Assembly: GCF_030816965.1 (NCBI RefSeq)
Contig: NZ_JAUSYQ010000001.1
Span: 85,396 to 149,395 of the forward strand
Length of the DNA: 64,000 nt
Source: Streptomyces canus
Lineage (GTDB): Bacteria > Actinomycetota > Actinomycetes > Streptomycetales > Streptomycetaceae
Reading direction: 5' to 3'
Position numbers and translations under genes: made by a program. The notes under the pieces are model-generated. The model saw only the letters and a list, made by a program, of their open reading frames with translations, was not told the origin of the DNA and searched no databases. This document shows positions 24,678 through 34,153 of this stretch, piece after piece. Each line of letters begins with the position of its first letter. Position 1 is the stretch's first letter.

Positions 24678-26328
24678 GGCTGAGGACTCCCTTGACTGGA
24701 GGGACGCCCGGCCGACGGCCGGGTATGGCGAAGGAGCTGGTCGTAGGCGGCCACCGAGGGCAGCGGCCTGGGGTCCGGGGGCAGCGCGGCCAGCCTGAGC
24801 GCGGTCAGTGACACCACCGGAGAGGCGATACGGCCCAGCGCCGTGTCCGGGCCCGGCTCGGCAGGAGTTTCACGTTCGGCGGCCAGACGGGCTTCCAGAG
24901 CCACTGCATCCGAGGTCAGGGCCCCGGCCCGCAGTGCGGCGGCGATCCCGGCGACGACGTGGTCGTGGCTCATGTGCCGGTGCAGCAACAGGACCTCGAT
25001 CAGCGCACGGGTGCCGGCCGTGTCCCCGTGGGCCCGGCAAGCGGCCTCCCACCAGGCGTCGTGCACCGGGGTGAACTTGCCCGCCGCGCGGGCCTGGTCC
25101 AGCGCGGTCGCCCCGGGCAGTGCGCCCGGCTTGCGCAGCAGCCCTTCCAGGTAGTGGTCCAGGTCCAGGCGGCTCCCGCCGCGTGTGACGAGGCGCTCGT
25201 GCCGGGCGATTTCCGCGCGGCCGTCGTAGACCACTACCTCGGAGGCATGCAGCAGGACGCGGACCTGGCGGCCGATCAGCCGTACCGGCACCGAGTAGTG
25301 GTTCTGCCGCACGGTGATCTGCGCGTAGCGGTCCACCCTCGGAGTCAGGAGCCGCCCGGTCTCGAAGTGGTCCTCGGCAGCGGTTGCAGCAGGGGTCTTT
25401 CGATGGCGAAGTACTCGCCGACGGTGCGCGGGCGCTCGCCGATCCGGCGCTGGTCGTCCTGCCGGTCCCACTCATCGATCCGGGCGTTGAGCTCGGCCAG
25501 GGTGGTGACATCACGGACGGGGACCAGGTGGTTGCGGCGGAACCGGCCGACTTCGCCCTCGACGCCGCCCTTCTCATGGGCGCCGTCGATGCCCGGCTGG
25601 CAGTAGAAGGCGTCCAGGCCCGCCCAGGAGCGGAACGCGGTCCAGCGGTCTGTCTCCACCCGGGCCCGGGTGAAGCCGAGTACCCGGGCCACCGCGGAGG
25701 GGAGGTTGTCATAGCGGACCTTGCCCCTGGGTATGCCGCCCAGCACCTGGAAGGCGTGGACATGGCCCTCGAAGAAGGCTTCCTGCCCCTGCGAGGCCGA
25801 CACGTGGTGCACGGCCTTCCCGGAGAACGAGAGCCGGAAAACGAACAGGTAGCACAAGGTGCGCACGCCATCGAGCGTGATGTAGACGCCTCCGAAGTCG
25901 ACCTCGGCCTCCTCGCCGGGGCGGTGCGTCTGCGGGATGAACACACTGGGAGGTCCGCGGCCCTCCTCGACCCAGATCTCGGGCTTGCGGCGCCTGATGT
26001 AGTCCCGTACCCGGCCGTAGGAGACGTTGTCCATGCCGTGCTCGTCCACCAGCCGGTCGAAGACCCGCTTCGCGGTGTGGCGCTGCTTGCGCGGAGCATC
26101 CAGATCAGCACGCAGAATCACGTCGATCAGATGCTTGTAGGGGTCGATCACCGACGGGCGCGGAGGCATCAACTTGCGCGGCGTCGGCCACGGGGACGTC
26201 AGAGCTTCGCGTACCAGACGCCGGTGGACCCCGTAACGGCGCGAGAGTTCGTGGATCGACAGCTTCTCGGTACGGGAGTCGCGGCGGATCGCCGCGAAGA
26301 GCTCAACCTTGGTTCTCGGGCCATCCAT
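24674..26328 (-). pseudogene. istA: IS21 transposase IstA, frameshifted
   Basis: The N-terminal part (from ATG 26328) holds a helix-turn-helix (IHELSRRYGVHRRLVREAL) and the DDE core (EAEVDFGGVYI, GKVRYDNLPSAV, GGVEGEVGRFRRNHLVP). After ERPLLQPLP, near 25376, the frame is lost. A frame one base away continues EDHFETGRLLTPRVDRYAQI through the C-terminal domain. A single missing base explains the break. Confidence 0.85.
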
Positions 26329-26584
26329 GCGGGCCCCCTGACTATCGGAAGCACATTGACCCTGGAGATTCAGGACCGGCGCCCCTCCTGTCGAATCCCA
26401 CCTCGCTTGAACGGTGTTGAGGCGGGGCAGGGCGGCAACGGGAGCGCTTGCGCGGTCGACGGGATGTGGACCCGGTGGGTCGGCGGCGCCGTGAGGCCCG
26501 CATACTCGGTGATCGTTGCGGTGCCGTGAGTGCGGTGACCGCTGTGGCCGGTGCGCTGTACGGGTGGAAGGGCTGTTGGGGATC

Positions 26585-28567
26585 ATGTCGGACGCGAACG
26601 AACTGGCCGTTCCGGAAGTGGTGGACAGTCCCGCTGTCCGGGCGCAGCCGAGCGGCAGCCTGGCACGCTGGCTGCTGCGTCACCGGGTACAGCCGGTCGG
26701 GCCGGCGGCGGGTGAGGGGCATACGGAGCCGCACGCCTGGTGGAAGGTGATGTGCCTGACGGGGGTGGACTACTTCTCCAGCTTGGCGTACGTACCGGCG
26801 ATCGCTGCGCTCGCGGCCGGGGCGGTGTCGCCGTTGGCGACGTTGCTGATCGTGGCGCTGACGCTGGTGGGGATGCTGCCGATGTACCGGCGGGTGGCCC
26901 GGGAGAGCCCGCACGGAGCCGGGTCGGTGGCGATGCTGGAGGATCTGCTGCCGTTCTGGTGGGGCAAGCTGTTCGTGCTGGTCCTGCTCGGCTTCGTGGC
27001 CACGTCGTGGATCATCACGATCACGCTGTCCGCGGCGGACGCCTCCGTCCACATGATGGAGAACCCCTACCTGCCCCATGCCCTGCACGGCCACGAGGTC
27101 GCCATCACGGTGGCCTTGTTGCTGGTGCTCGGAGGGGTGTTCCTGCTCGGGTTCAGCGAAGCGGTCAGCGTGGCCATCCCGCTGGTCGCGGTCTTCCTCG
27201 TACTCAACGCGGTGGTCATCGCCGTGGGTTTGACGGATGTGTTCACCACGCCGGGGGCGTTCTCGGCGTGGACGGACGCGCTCGGCGCGGGCGGAGGCGG
27301 ATTCGGTGACCTGGTGGAGCCGGCGCTGGTGGCGTTTCCGCTGCTGGTGCTGGGGCTGTCCGGTTTCGAGACCGGGGTGAGCATGATGCCCCTGGTGTCC
27401 GCCGAAGGCGCCGATCCCGAGCAGCGGCTGCGCTCGCGTATCCGCAACACCCGCAGGCTGCTGACCACCGCCGCGCTCATCATGAGCGTCTACCTGCTGG
27501 CCGCGAGCTTCGTGACCACCGTCCTCATTCCGCACAAGGAGTTCGAGCCCGGTGGCGGCGCCAACGGCCGGGCCCTGGCCTGGCTGGCCCACGAGAACGT
27601 CGGGGAGGCGTTCGGCACCGTCTACGACGTCAGCACCATCCTGATCCTCTGGTTCGCGGGCGCGTCCGCCATGGCGGGGCTGGTCAACATCGTCCCGCGG
27701 TACCTGCCCGACTACGGCATGGCCCCGGAGTGGGGACGCGCGGTACGCCCCGTCGTGATCGTCTATACCGTCCTCTGTGTCCTCATCACCCTCGCCTTCG
27801 ACGCCGACGTCGACGCCCAGGCCGGCGCCTACGCCACCGGCATCCTGGCCATGATGGTCTCCGGCGCCTTCGCCGTCACCGTCTCGGTCGTACGCCGCCG
27901 CCGACGCACGGCCGCCGCGGGCTTCGCGCTGCTCACCGCGGTGCTGTTCTACGCCCTGGTCGCCAACATCGTCGACAAGCCCGACGGCATCTCCATCTCC
28001 GGCATGTTCATCGCCGGCATCATCGCCGTGTCACTGATCTCCCGGGTCTCACGCACCACCGAACTGCGCGCCGACCGCATCGTCTTCGACCCGGCCGCCC
28101 GCCGGTTCATCACCGACACCCTCGCCCACGACAACGCCATCAACATCATCGCCAACCGGCGCCAGGCCGGCGACGGCGCCGAGTACTCCGCCAAGGAGCG
28201 CGAACAGCGCGGCAGCAATCCCGTGCCGGCTCCGGCCGACGTGCTGTTCGTGGAAATCGACGTGATCGACCCGTCCGACTTCAGCGAAACCCTCACCGTA
28301 CGCGGCGTCGAGGTCGACGGATACCGGATCCTGCGCGCCGCGGCCCCGGCCGCCCCGAACGCCATCGCCGCGATCCTGCTCGCCCTGCGCAACGCGACGG
28401 GTGTGCAGCCGCACTGCTACTTCGCGTGGGCCGAAGGCAGCCCCCTGATGCACATGTTCCGCTACTTCCTGCTGGGCCGCGGCGACACCGCCCCGGTCAC
28501 CCGCGAGATCATCCGCAGCAACGAACCCGACCCCGACCGACGCCCCGGCATCCACGTCGGCGGCTGA
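26585..28567 (+). CDS. APC-superfamily amino acid permease-like transporter
   Basis: 660 residues. About 12 hydrophobic segments follow a conserved [20 protein letters not shown] first helix. A soluble C-terminal domain of about 150 residues follows the last helix ([20 protein letters not shown]...[15 protein letters not shown]). It fits large APC-type permeases of actinomycetes with cytosolic tails. The ATG at 26585 is chosen from the first protein-like residue. Confidence 0.85.
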   Translation: MSDANELAVPEVVDSPAVRAQPSGSLARWLLRHRVQPVGPAAGEGHTEPHAWWKVMCLTGVDYFSSLAYVPAIAALAAGAVSPLATLLIVALTLVGMLPMYRRVARESPHGAGSVAMLEDLLPFWWGKLFVLVLLGFVATSWIITITLSAADASVHMMENPYLPHALHGHEVAITVALLLVLGGVFLLGFSEAVSVAIPLVAVFLVLNAVVIAVGLTDVFTTPGAFSAWTDALGAGGGGFGDLVEPALVAFPLLVLGLSGFETGVSMMPLVSAEGADPEQRLRSRIRNTRRLLTTAALIMSVYLLAASFVTTVLIPHKEFEPGGGANGRALAWLAHENVGEAFGTVYDVSTILILWFAGASAMAGLVNIVPRYLPDYGMAPEWGRAVRPVVIVYTVLCVLITLAFDADVDAQAGAYATGILAMMVSGAFAVTVSVVRRRRRTAAAGFALLTAVLFYALVANIVDKPDGISISGMFIAGIIAVSLISRVSRTTELRADRIVFDPAARRFITDTLAHDNAINIIANRRQAGDGAEYSAKEREQRGSNPVPAPADVLFVEIDVIDPSDFSETLTVRGVEVDGYRILRAAAPAAPNAIAAILLALRNATGVQPHCYFAWAEGSPLMHMFRYFLLGRGDTAPVTREIIRSNEPDPDRRPGIHVGG

Positions 28568-28801
28568 CCCGGGGGACCGCGACGCAGGGTGAGCGACTTC
28601 TACGACCGCCACCGCGCCGCCGACGGCACGGTCCAGGACTGCGGCTGCCGGCGGCGACCGGGGCTCACTCCAGGCCCTGCCAGGCCGCCTGACCCGCTTG
28701 AGCTGGCAGACGCAGTCCGCCAGCTCGCCCCTCCAGTGCTCCGGCCACGGCGGAACACCTTCCGTGTCCCGGCACCGGCCTCCGCGCTGCGAGTGAAAAC
28801 C
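28568..28801. other. Short start of an abandoned gene
   Basis: A GTG at 28589 begins MSDFYDRHRAADGTVQDCGC and then degenerates into Pro/Arg-rich sequence. It is probably a truncated gene head. Confidence 0.3.
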
Positions 28802-29338
28802 TCAGCAGGAAGCTGTCAGCTGCCGGTATTCGTACATGGTGAGCGGGAAACGGGAGGTGAGCACGTCGGATTGCACGTCGCCAGGGAGAGCGGCGAGGAG
28901 GAACTCGGTACAGGTCATCGGGTAGTGCTCCCAGCGGTCGCCACGGGCCTCGTTCACCATGGCCGTCCACTGCTCGGGGTTTTGGCCCGGTTTGACGAGC
29001 CAGTAGAGGCACTCGCCGTTATCGGTGGTGGCCCAGGGGATGACCCGGCTGCCAGCGTCCGCAAGTCCGTCGGGCTTCTTCTCGAACTCCCAGAGCCCTT
29101 CAAGTGCTTCGGTCTGCTGGTCTTCCCACTCGATGAGGTCGTAGTTGTCGTTGGGGCAGCCCGGTTCGAGGAGGTAGAGGTAGTCGTCCCAGTTGCTGCC
29201 GCCGTAGGCGCGAATGAGTTCTTTGTAGTCGGTGGGGAGGGTGACGCCGAGCTGCTCCTGGACCGCGTCCCAGTCCGTGCGCCGGGGCTCGGAGGGCGGT
29301 GTGATCAGCTGGGTGAGGCGGGCGAGTGCGGCGTTCAT
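28802..29338 (-). CDS. SMI1/KNR4 (SUKH) family immunity-type protein
   Basis: 178 residues. The SUKH core is visible: DWDAVQEQLGVTLPTDYKEL, IRAYGGSNWDDYLYLLEP, and RVIPWATTDNGECLYWLV. SUKH proteins neutralise diverse polymorphic toxins. GAGGGAG lies five to six bases before the ATG. It lies downstream of a second SUKH gene and a nuclease-toxin fragment, so it is a likely orphan or array immunity gene. Confidence 0.85.
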   Translation of the reverse strand: MNAALARLTQLITPPSEPRRTDWDAVQEQLGVTLPTDYKELIRAYGGSNWDDYLYLLEPGCPNDNYDLIEWEDQQTEALEGLWEFEKKPDGLADAGSRVIPWATTDNGECLYWLVKPGQNPEQWTAMVNEARGDRWEHYPMTCTEFLLAALPGDVQSDVLTSRFPLTMYEYRQLTASC

Positions 29339-29905
29339 GAAAATCTCCCTCTGTGGGTGTTCCGTTTCTTTGTGGGTTTCCGTCGGGGAGACATGAGCAT
29401 GATCTCGCCTGTTGACGCCAGGTCTGCAGGCACATTGACCGGAGGTGGTCGGTCACCGCGAGCCACGGGCGGCGCTCCTCCGTGCTGCTGAAGCCCGGCG
29501 CTTCCTGTCATGCGCATGCGGCTTCGCTCGACCCGGTCTCCGGCCGTGCTGGCTATGAGTTGCCCCTGGCCGCCCGCTCTGCGAGGTCGCCGAGACAGAC
29601 ATTCGTGAACACGGCATGCAGGGCACCTGCTCGCACTGCGTGGACATCATGTTGCGGGATGGCCTGACGCTGGCCGTGGGACAGCGGTTCTGACGTGCTG
29701 AACGCGTCTCTCACTGCCCGCGACAACCACCGTGAGTCGCTAGCAGAACCCATTCCCGGGCGCGAAGACCCAATGCAGGACGTTCGGCCGCCTGCCTGCG
29801 AGTCGAGGTCACGCATATCTGGCCGGCTCGTCGAACCGGCGCGAATGCGCTTGCACTCCTGCGGCGTACCCAGCCGGACATCCTCAGTGGCCGAACGGCC
29901 GAGCT
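29339..29905. other. Gene-free stretch between two SUKH genes
   Basis: No convincing coding frame. Residual minus-strand peptides (KLGRSATEDVRLGTPQECKR) may be gene debris. Confidence 0.4.
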
Positions 29906-30571
29906 TCACTCCCCTCCTTGTGCGGCTTGCTGCCAGGCGTCGTGGACTGCTGCGGGGATGCGGCCTCGGTCGGGGACGTCGTAGCCGTTGGCACGGGCCC
30001 ACTCGCGGATGGTGTTGGTGTCGACCGACCGGCTCGCGGGGGGCGCTAGCGGTGCTGCGTTGTCACGGCGGGAGGGCGTGAAGGTGATGCCCTGGTGGAG
30101 GACGTCCGTGGGAAAGAGGGGGATGTGGAGTTCGCCGCTGAGGAGGTCGGTGAGGAGGTCGGTCAGGGTGCCGTCGAAGGTGTACCAGTCGTGGCCGCGG
30201 GCTTCGTTGATGGCGATGCGCCACGTATCGGGCTCGGACTCGGGTTCGGTGATCCAGAAGAGGTAGTTCCCGTTGTCGGTGACTCCCGCGACGAGGAGGT
30301 GCCGGGGGTCGTGGGGCACGGGGAAGGTGCCCTGGTCCCGGTCGCGCTGGAGTTGCTCCTGGACGCTGGCGGCCAGGGGCCCGGTGAGGCTGCCGGACGG
30401 GTGGTAAATGTGCAGGAAGTTGCAGAAGCTGCCCGGCCCGTAGACGGCGGCGAGCTCTTTGTAGTCCCGGGGCAGCGGGCGGCCGAGGGTGCTTTCTGCG
30501 GCCGTCCAGTCGACCGCGGGTGGAGCCGCGGGAGGAGGGCAGAGGCGGATGAGGTCGTCGATGGTGCTCAC
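29906..30571 (-). CDS. SUKH immunity protein with C-terminal Lsr2-like segment (internal start)
   Basis: 221 residues if translated from the internal GTG at 30571 (VSTIDDLIRLCPPPAAPPAV). GAGGA lies five bases upstream, and in the next frame a TGA overlaps the GTG, as expected for a toxin-immunity pair. Core SUKH motifs: DWTAAESTLGRPLPRDYKEL, AAVYGPGSFCNFLHIYHPSG, VAGVTDNGNYLFWIT. The last 35 residues resemble Lsr2. This may be the only functional product of the fused frame. Confidence 0.65.
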   Translation of the reverse strand: MSTIDDLIRLCPPPAAPPAVDWTAAESTLGRPLPRDYKELAAVYGPGSFCNFLHIYHPSGSLTGPLAASVQEQLQRDRDQGTFPVPHDPRHLLVAGVTDNGNYLFWITEPESEPDTWRIAINEARGHDWYTFDGTLTDLLTDLLSGELHIPLFPTDVLHQGITFTPSRRDNAAPLAPPASRSVDTNTIREWARANGYDVPDRGRIPAAVHDAWQQAAQGGE

Positions 30572-32143
30572 AGGAGTCCTCGTCGGTGCCGCTGTTGCTG
30601 CTCGTGCGGCGGGATTGTCCAGAAGCTGGTCCAGGGCGAAGCCTTTGGTGCCGTGGGCTTCGAGCTGAATGTCCTTCGGGACCGAGTCCGGCAGGTCGTC
30701 GCTGTATTCGAGGTAGACGTTGTAGGTGATGACTTCGCCGTTGTCCTTGACGGCGTTGTAGATGTCCTGTTCGTGGTCGCGCATGTCGGGGCTGTTGGTG
30801 GGGTTCTGGGTGATGGTGAAGAGGTTGTCGAGGGTGTCGCCGGATCCGCCGAGCATCCGGGCCAGCATGTGGCCGCGGGCCTGGTTGTAGTCCGCCAAGG
30901 AAGCCGGGCTCCAACGGGCCTGGCCCTTGCCCGTGGGGTCGAGCGACATGATCGCCATGTAGACGCACTTCAACGCGGCCTGCTCGTTCGGGAAGTGCCC
31001 GCGGGCCTTGACCGCCCGGTGGATACGGGCGTTGACCGACTCGATCGCGTTCGTCGTGCAGACGATGCGGCGGATCTCAGTGTCGAACCGCAGGAACGGG
31101 GTGAAGTCCTCCCAGGCGTTCTCCCACAGCTTCACGATCGCCGGGTATTTTCTGCCCCAGGCGTCGGCGAACTCGGCGAACCTGTCCAGGGCGGCCTCCT
31201 TGGTCGGCGCCGTATAGACGGGCTTCAAAAGCTTGGCGATCTTGTCCCAGTCCTGACGGGCGGCATAGCGGAAGGAGTTCCGCAGCAGGTGCACGACGCA
31301 GGTCTGCACGATCGTCCGCGGCCAGACCGTCTCCACCGCCTCGGGCAGGCCCTTGAGCCCGTCGCAGACCAGCATCAGCACATCGCTCACGCCGCGGTTC
31401 TTGATCTCGGTGAGGATGTGCGGCCAGTGCTTGGCGCCCTGGCCGCCGTCACCTGCCCACAGCCCCAAAATCTCCCGCCGGCCCTCGGTGGTCACGGCCA
31501 GGGCCACGTAGATGGGCCGGTTGGCCACCGCACCGTCGCGGATCTTCACGTGGATGGCATCGATGAAAACCACCGGATAGACGGCGTCGAGCGGCCGGCT
31601 CTGCCATTCGGCCATGCCCTCCAGCACCTTGTCGGTGATGGTGGAGATGGTCTGCCGGGAGACCTCGGCGCCATAGACCTCGGCCAGGTGCGCCTGCACC
31701 TCCCCGGTGGTCAGGCCCTTCGCGGCCAGCGAGATGACCATCTCGTCGACGCCGCTCAGGCGCTTCTGCCGCTTCTTGACGATCTTTGGTTCGAAGGAGC
31801 CGTCGCGGTCGCGGGGCACGACTATCTCCACCGGTCCGACATCAGTCAGGACGGTCTTGGAGCGTTTGCCGTTGCGGGAATTGCCGCCGTTCTTGCCAGC
31901 CGGGTCGTGCTTGTCATAGCCGAGGTGATCGGTGATCTCGCCCTCCAGGGCGGACTCCAGCAGCCGCTTGGTCAGCTGCTGGAGCAGCCCGCCCTCACCG
32001 GTCAGCTGCAGACCCTCGGCCTGGGCTCGGCCCACCAGCTCGTCGATCAACTGGTCGTCCACAGCCTTTGCCTGCACAGCCTCCACGGACTCGACAGCCT
32101 CGGATCCGGACACGTTCTCACTGGTCATCGATGCACCTTCCAT
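29906..32143 (-). CDS. In-frame fusion: IS256 transposase, nuclease-toxin tail, SUKH and Lsr2-like domains
   Basis: 745 residues in one open frame. Residues 1-410 are an IS256/Mutator transposase (VFIDAIHVKIRDGAVANRPI, VVHLLRNSFRYAA, RRIVCTTNAIESVNARIHRA) ending at KGQARW, where the native protein would go on to ALNAF. The frame passes directly into SPASLADYNQARGHMLARML and MRDHEQDIYNAVKDNGEVIT, the tail of a DNA/RNA non-specific endonuclease toxin. A SUKH domain follows, then a final DTNTIREWARANGYDVPDRG block like the Lsr2 DNA-binding domain. The 3' end of the insertion sequence is gone. It probably arose by insertion into a toxin gene followed by deletion. Confidence 0.75.
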   Translation of the reverse strand: MEGASMTSENVSGSEAVESVEAVQAKAVDDQLIDELVGRAQAEGLQLTGEGGLLQQLTKRLLESALEGEITDHLGYDKHDPAGKNGGNSRNGKRSKTVLTDVGPVEIVVPRDRDGSFEPKIVKKRQKRLSGVDEMVISLAAKGLTTGEVQAHLAEVYGAEVSRQTISTITDKVLEGMAEWQSRPLDAVYPVVFIDAIHVKIRDGAVANRPIYVALAVTTEGRREILGLWAGDGGQGAKHWPHILTEIKNRGVSDVLMLVCDGLKGLPEAVETVWPRTIVQTCVVHLLRNSFRYAARQDWDKIAKLLKPVYTAPTKEAALDRFAEFADAWGRKYPAIVKLWENAWEDFTPFLRFDTEIRRIVCTTNAIESVNARIHRAVKARGHFPNEQAALKCVYMAIMSLDPTGKGQARWSPASLADYNQARGHMLARMLGGSGDTLDNLFTITQNPTNSPDMRDHEQDIYNAVKDNGEVITYNVYLEYSDDLPDSVPKDIQLEAHGTKGFALDQLLDNPAARAATAAPTRTPVSTIDDLIRLCPPPAAPPAVDWTAAESTLGRPLPRDYKELAAVYGPGSFCNFLHIYHPSGSLTGPLAASVQEQLQRDRDQGTFPVPHDPRHLLVAGVTDNGNYLFWITEPESEPDTWRIAINEARGHDWYTFDGTLTDLLTDLLSGELHIPLFPTDVLHQGITFTPSRRDNAAPLAPPASRSVDTNTIREWARANGYDVPDRGRIPAAVHDAWQQAAQGGE

Positions 32144-32430
32144 GATCGGGAGTTACACCGAACGTCTTACAGTCCCGCCCCGGCCTCAGCTCCATGCCGC
32201 TCATCGTCCATGCGCTACCGATCCTGGCCGAGATCATGTGGTCGATTCTGCTGTTCCTCTGGCCTCGATCGTTCATGAGGGTCCGTCAGCTTGCTGACGG
32301 ACCCTCATGAACGATCGAGGCCAGAGCGCCTCATTGCCCGCTTGGACCTGAGGGGCATACGTGACTGCTGCAGATGCCCTGGGCGATGCCGGACCTTCCC
32401 TGTTGCGCGAGCATGGGCGTCACCGTGCCA
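32144..32430. other. IS256-type left end, then a perfect palindrome
   Basis: GTTACACCGAACGTCTTACA at 32152-32171 is the expected terminal-repeat region upstream of an IS256-like transposase. A 70-bp perfect inverted repeat follows (32257-32326). There is no gene. Confidence 0.5.
32257..32326. repeat. 34-bp perfect inverted repeat, 2-base centre
   Basis: The arms run 32257-32290 and 32293-32326 around TT, without a mismatch. The arm includes CCTCGATCGTTCATGAG, which recurs at 33742-33758 on the far side of the M4 peptidase gene, facing a second hairpin. Confidence 0.85.
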
Positions 32431-33504
32431 CTACCAGATGCCCTGCTGTCGCGCCGCGGCCCGTACCACCTGAGGCGCCTCGCGGGACACCTTCTTGTTC
32501 GTGGCGAGTATTGCCGCCTGTGACGCGGCGACTGCGGCGGCATCACTGAACTTGGCCGTCGGCCAGAGGTTCTGAAGCGTCTGATACATGATCAGGGTGC
32601 CTTCGGCGATCCCTATTTCACGGCAGATCAAGTAGAACCAGCGATTGGTGATACCCGACATCAGGTGCGGGTCCGCAGGCTGGAAGTAGCCGCTCATGTC
32701 ACGGGGCTGCGGATCACGCCCCATAACGGGGTTGTCGTAAGCGGTGCCCGGCTCCGCCATGCTGCGCAGAGCCTCGCCAGTCAGCTTCGGGGCCATGATG
32801 TCGTCGCCGATGAGCCAGTCGTGACTGTCCGCGTCGCGACCGTTGGCCCACGCGTCGATCGCCGAGGCCATCATGTCGCTGAACGACTCGTTGAGAGCGC
32901 CGCTCTGATCGTTCGTGTAGTTCAGCGCGCTGGTGAATTGAGTCACGCCGTGGGTGAGTTCGTGGGCCGCCACGTCGATGTCACCGGTCAGGTCCCGGAA
33001 TACGACATTGCTGCCGTTCCCGAAAACCATGAGAAGTGCGGACGGATCGAAGAAAGCGTTGTCGAAGCCGACGCCGAAATTCACGTTGGCTATCACGTTC
33101 AGTCCGGAGTTGTCCAGGGAGTCGCGTCCGAGGTTGTCCTGGTAGTACTGCAGAACCTTGTGCATGTGGTCGTACGCGTCGTTGGCGTTCTGCCCTGCCA
33201 CGGCCGGGTCACCCTCACCCCGGACGGCCTTCACATTGTACGTCCACTGGTTCAGGTCGTCATAGATGACGACGCCGGCCGACCCCGGCTTGGGGATCTG
33301 GATACCTTGGACCAGCCCCTCGCCAAGTTCTTGGGGAGCCGGCGCGTTCGGCGCTACTACGGGCGCCTGAATCCGCGTCCTGCGGAATTGCTCTGATACG
33401 ACGGCAGACCGTTGGGCGTCAGTCGGATCGAGGCTTTCCCGCGCATGGACCCTCGCGATGTGGTCGAGGACGTGCGCGGGGACGAACGAGCAGACATAGT
33501 GCAT
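32431..33504 (-). CDS. M4-family metallopeptidase, protealysin-like
   Basis: 357 residues without a signal peptide. A short protealysin-type propeptide (CSFVPAHVLDHIARVHARES) leads into the peptidase. Zinc ligands: His181 and His185 in HELTHGVTQ, and Glu206 in ALNESFSD. The substrate-side His280 lies in PHLMSGITN. Protealysin-like enzymes are often exported without a classical signal or act on cell-surface or host proteins. GGGGAGGA lies six bases before the ATG. The gene lies between inverted repeats. Confidence 0.9.
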   Translation of the reverse strand: MHYVCSFVPAHVLDHIARVHARESLDPTDAQRSAVVSEQFRRTRIQAPVVAPNAPAPQELGEGLVQGIQIPKPGSAGVVIYDDLNQWTYNVKAVRGEGDPAVAGQNANDAYDHMHKVLQYYQDNLGRDSLDNSGLNVIANVNFGVGFDNAFFDPSALLMVFGNGSNVVFRDLTGDIDVAAHELTHGVTQFTSALNYTNDQSGALNESFSDMMASAIDAWANGRDADSHDWLIGDDIMAPKLTGEALRSMAEPGTAYDNPVMGRDPQPRDMSGYFQPADPHLMSGITNRWFYLICREIGIAEGTLIMYQTLQNLWPTAKFSDAAAVAASQAAILATNKKVSREAPQVVRAAARQQGIW

Positions 33505-33779
33505 GAGAAATCCTCCCCGATGGTGTTGGCTGCTTAATCATTTACACCTAATACCGGTCGGTGTCGATGGGGTGATGCAACGTAGAAAATCTGATGCACG
33601 GCGAATTTCTTGGGTCCTCTGGACCTCCATCCGCCTGCTCGACCCCGGTACGTCACTCCCGTAAGATCGCGCTTCAACAAGTTTCCCGTTTTCGGAACTT
33701 TAAATTCCGACCCGGAATATTGAGATCCGCAGGGCGACTAACCTCGATCGTTCATGAGTCCTCGTCGGTTCGCTGACGG
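33505..33779. other. Upstream region of the M4 gene with second repeat copy and hairpin
   Basis: CCTCGATCGTTCATGAG (33742-33758) is an inverted copy relative to 32304-32320. It runs into a hairpin of about 13 bp with a TTCG loop (33756-33785). Bases 33540-33730 are relatively AT-rich with no gene. Confidence 0.55.
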
Positions 33780-34047
33780 GGACTCTGTGCTTGCGAGGTG
33801 CGGAGCTTCGTGGGCTGGGGCAAGGGCTGTCGAGAAGTCCCTCCAGCAGGCCAGGGCTCACCAGCCCCGGCGTCTGCACTCCCCATCAGCCGCCACACAG
33901 CGGCCGCCCGGCGCTCGCCGGGAACCTGTTCGGCAATCCGCCGCCCAGGCGGCATCGCCGCCGCGGCGCCGGCAGACCTCGTCGATCAGCGCCCGGGTGT
34001 CGGCCTCGCAGCGCGCGGTGAGCTCGGAGACCTGCTGCGGATCAACC
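33780..34047 (-). pseudogene. Duplicated 3' fragment of the 37952-40480 gene
   Basis: The minus strand encodes DPQQVSELTARCEADTRALI and DEVCRRRGGDAAW, identical to the large gene at 37952-40480, followed by degraded sequence. It is a partial second copy, not an independent gene. Confidence 0.7.
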
Positions 34048-34153
34048 CTCCGCTCGACCGATTGATCGGCACCATGACAAGGGACACGACCTGACCGCAT
34101 GCTCATGGTGATGGCCTTGCCGCTGGGGGTGGGTCCGTCAGGGGGGTGGCCCG

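Larger units (their letters stand above)
23916..26390 (-). mobile_element. IS21-family element, inactivated
   Basis: istA and istB overlap by four bases in the usual order. istA is frameshifted and the IstB Walker A lysine is replaced by Met. The exact ends are not certain; the right end has little room because the neighbouring gene stops 20 bp from istB. Confidence 0.75.

Noticed and set aside
30095..32278. 727-codon plus-strand frame over the IS256 fusion
   Set aside because: Shadow frame; the minus strand shows clear transposase and SUKH motifs.
32257..32326. Rho-independent terminator as the sole explanation of the 34-bp palindrome
   Set aside because: It has a 2-base centre and its arm recurs on the other side of the next gene, so a simple terminator does not explain it.
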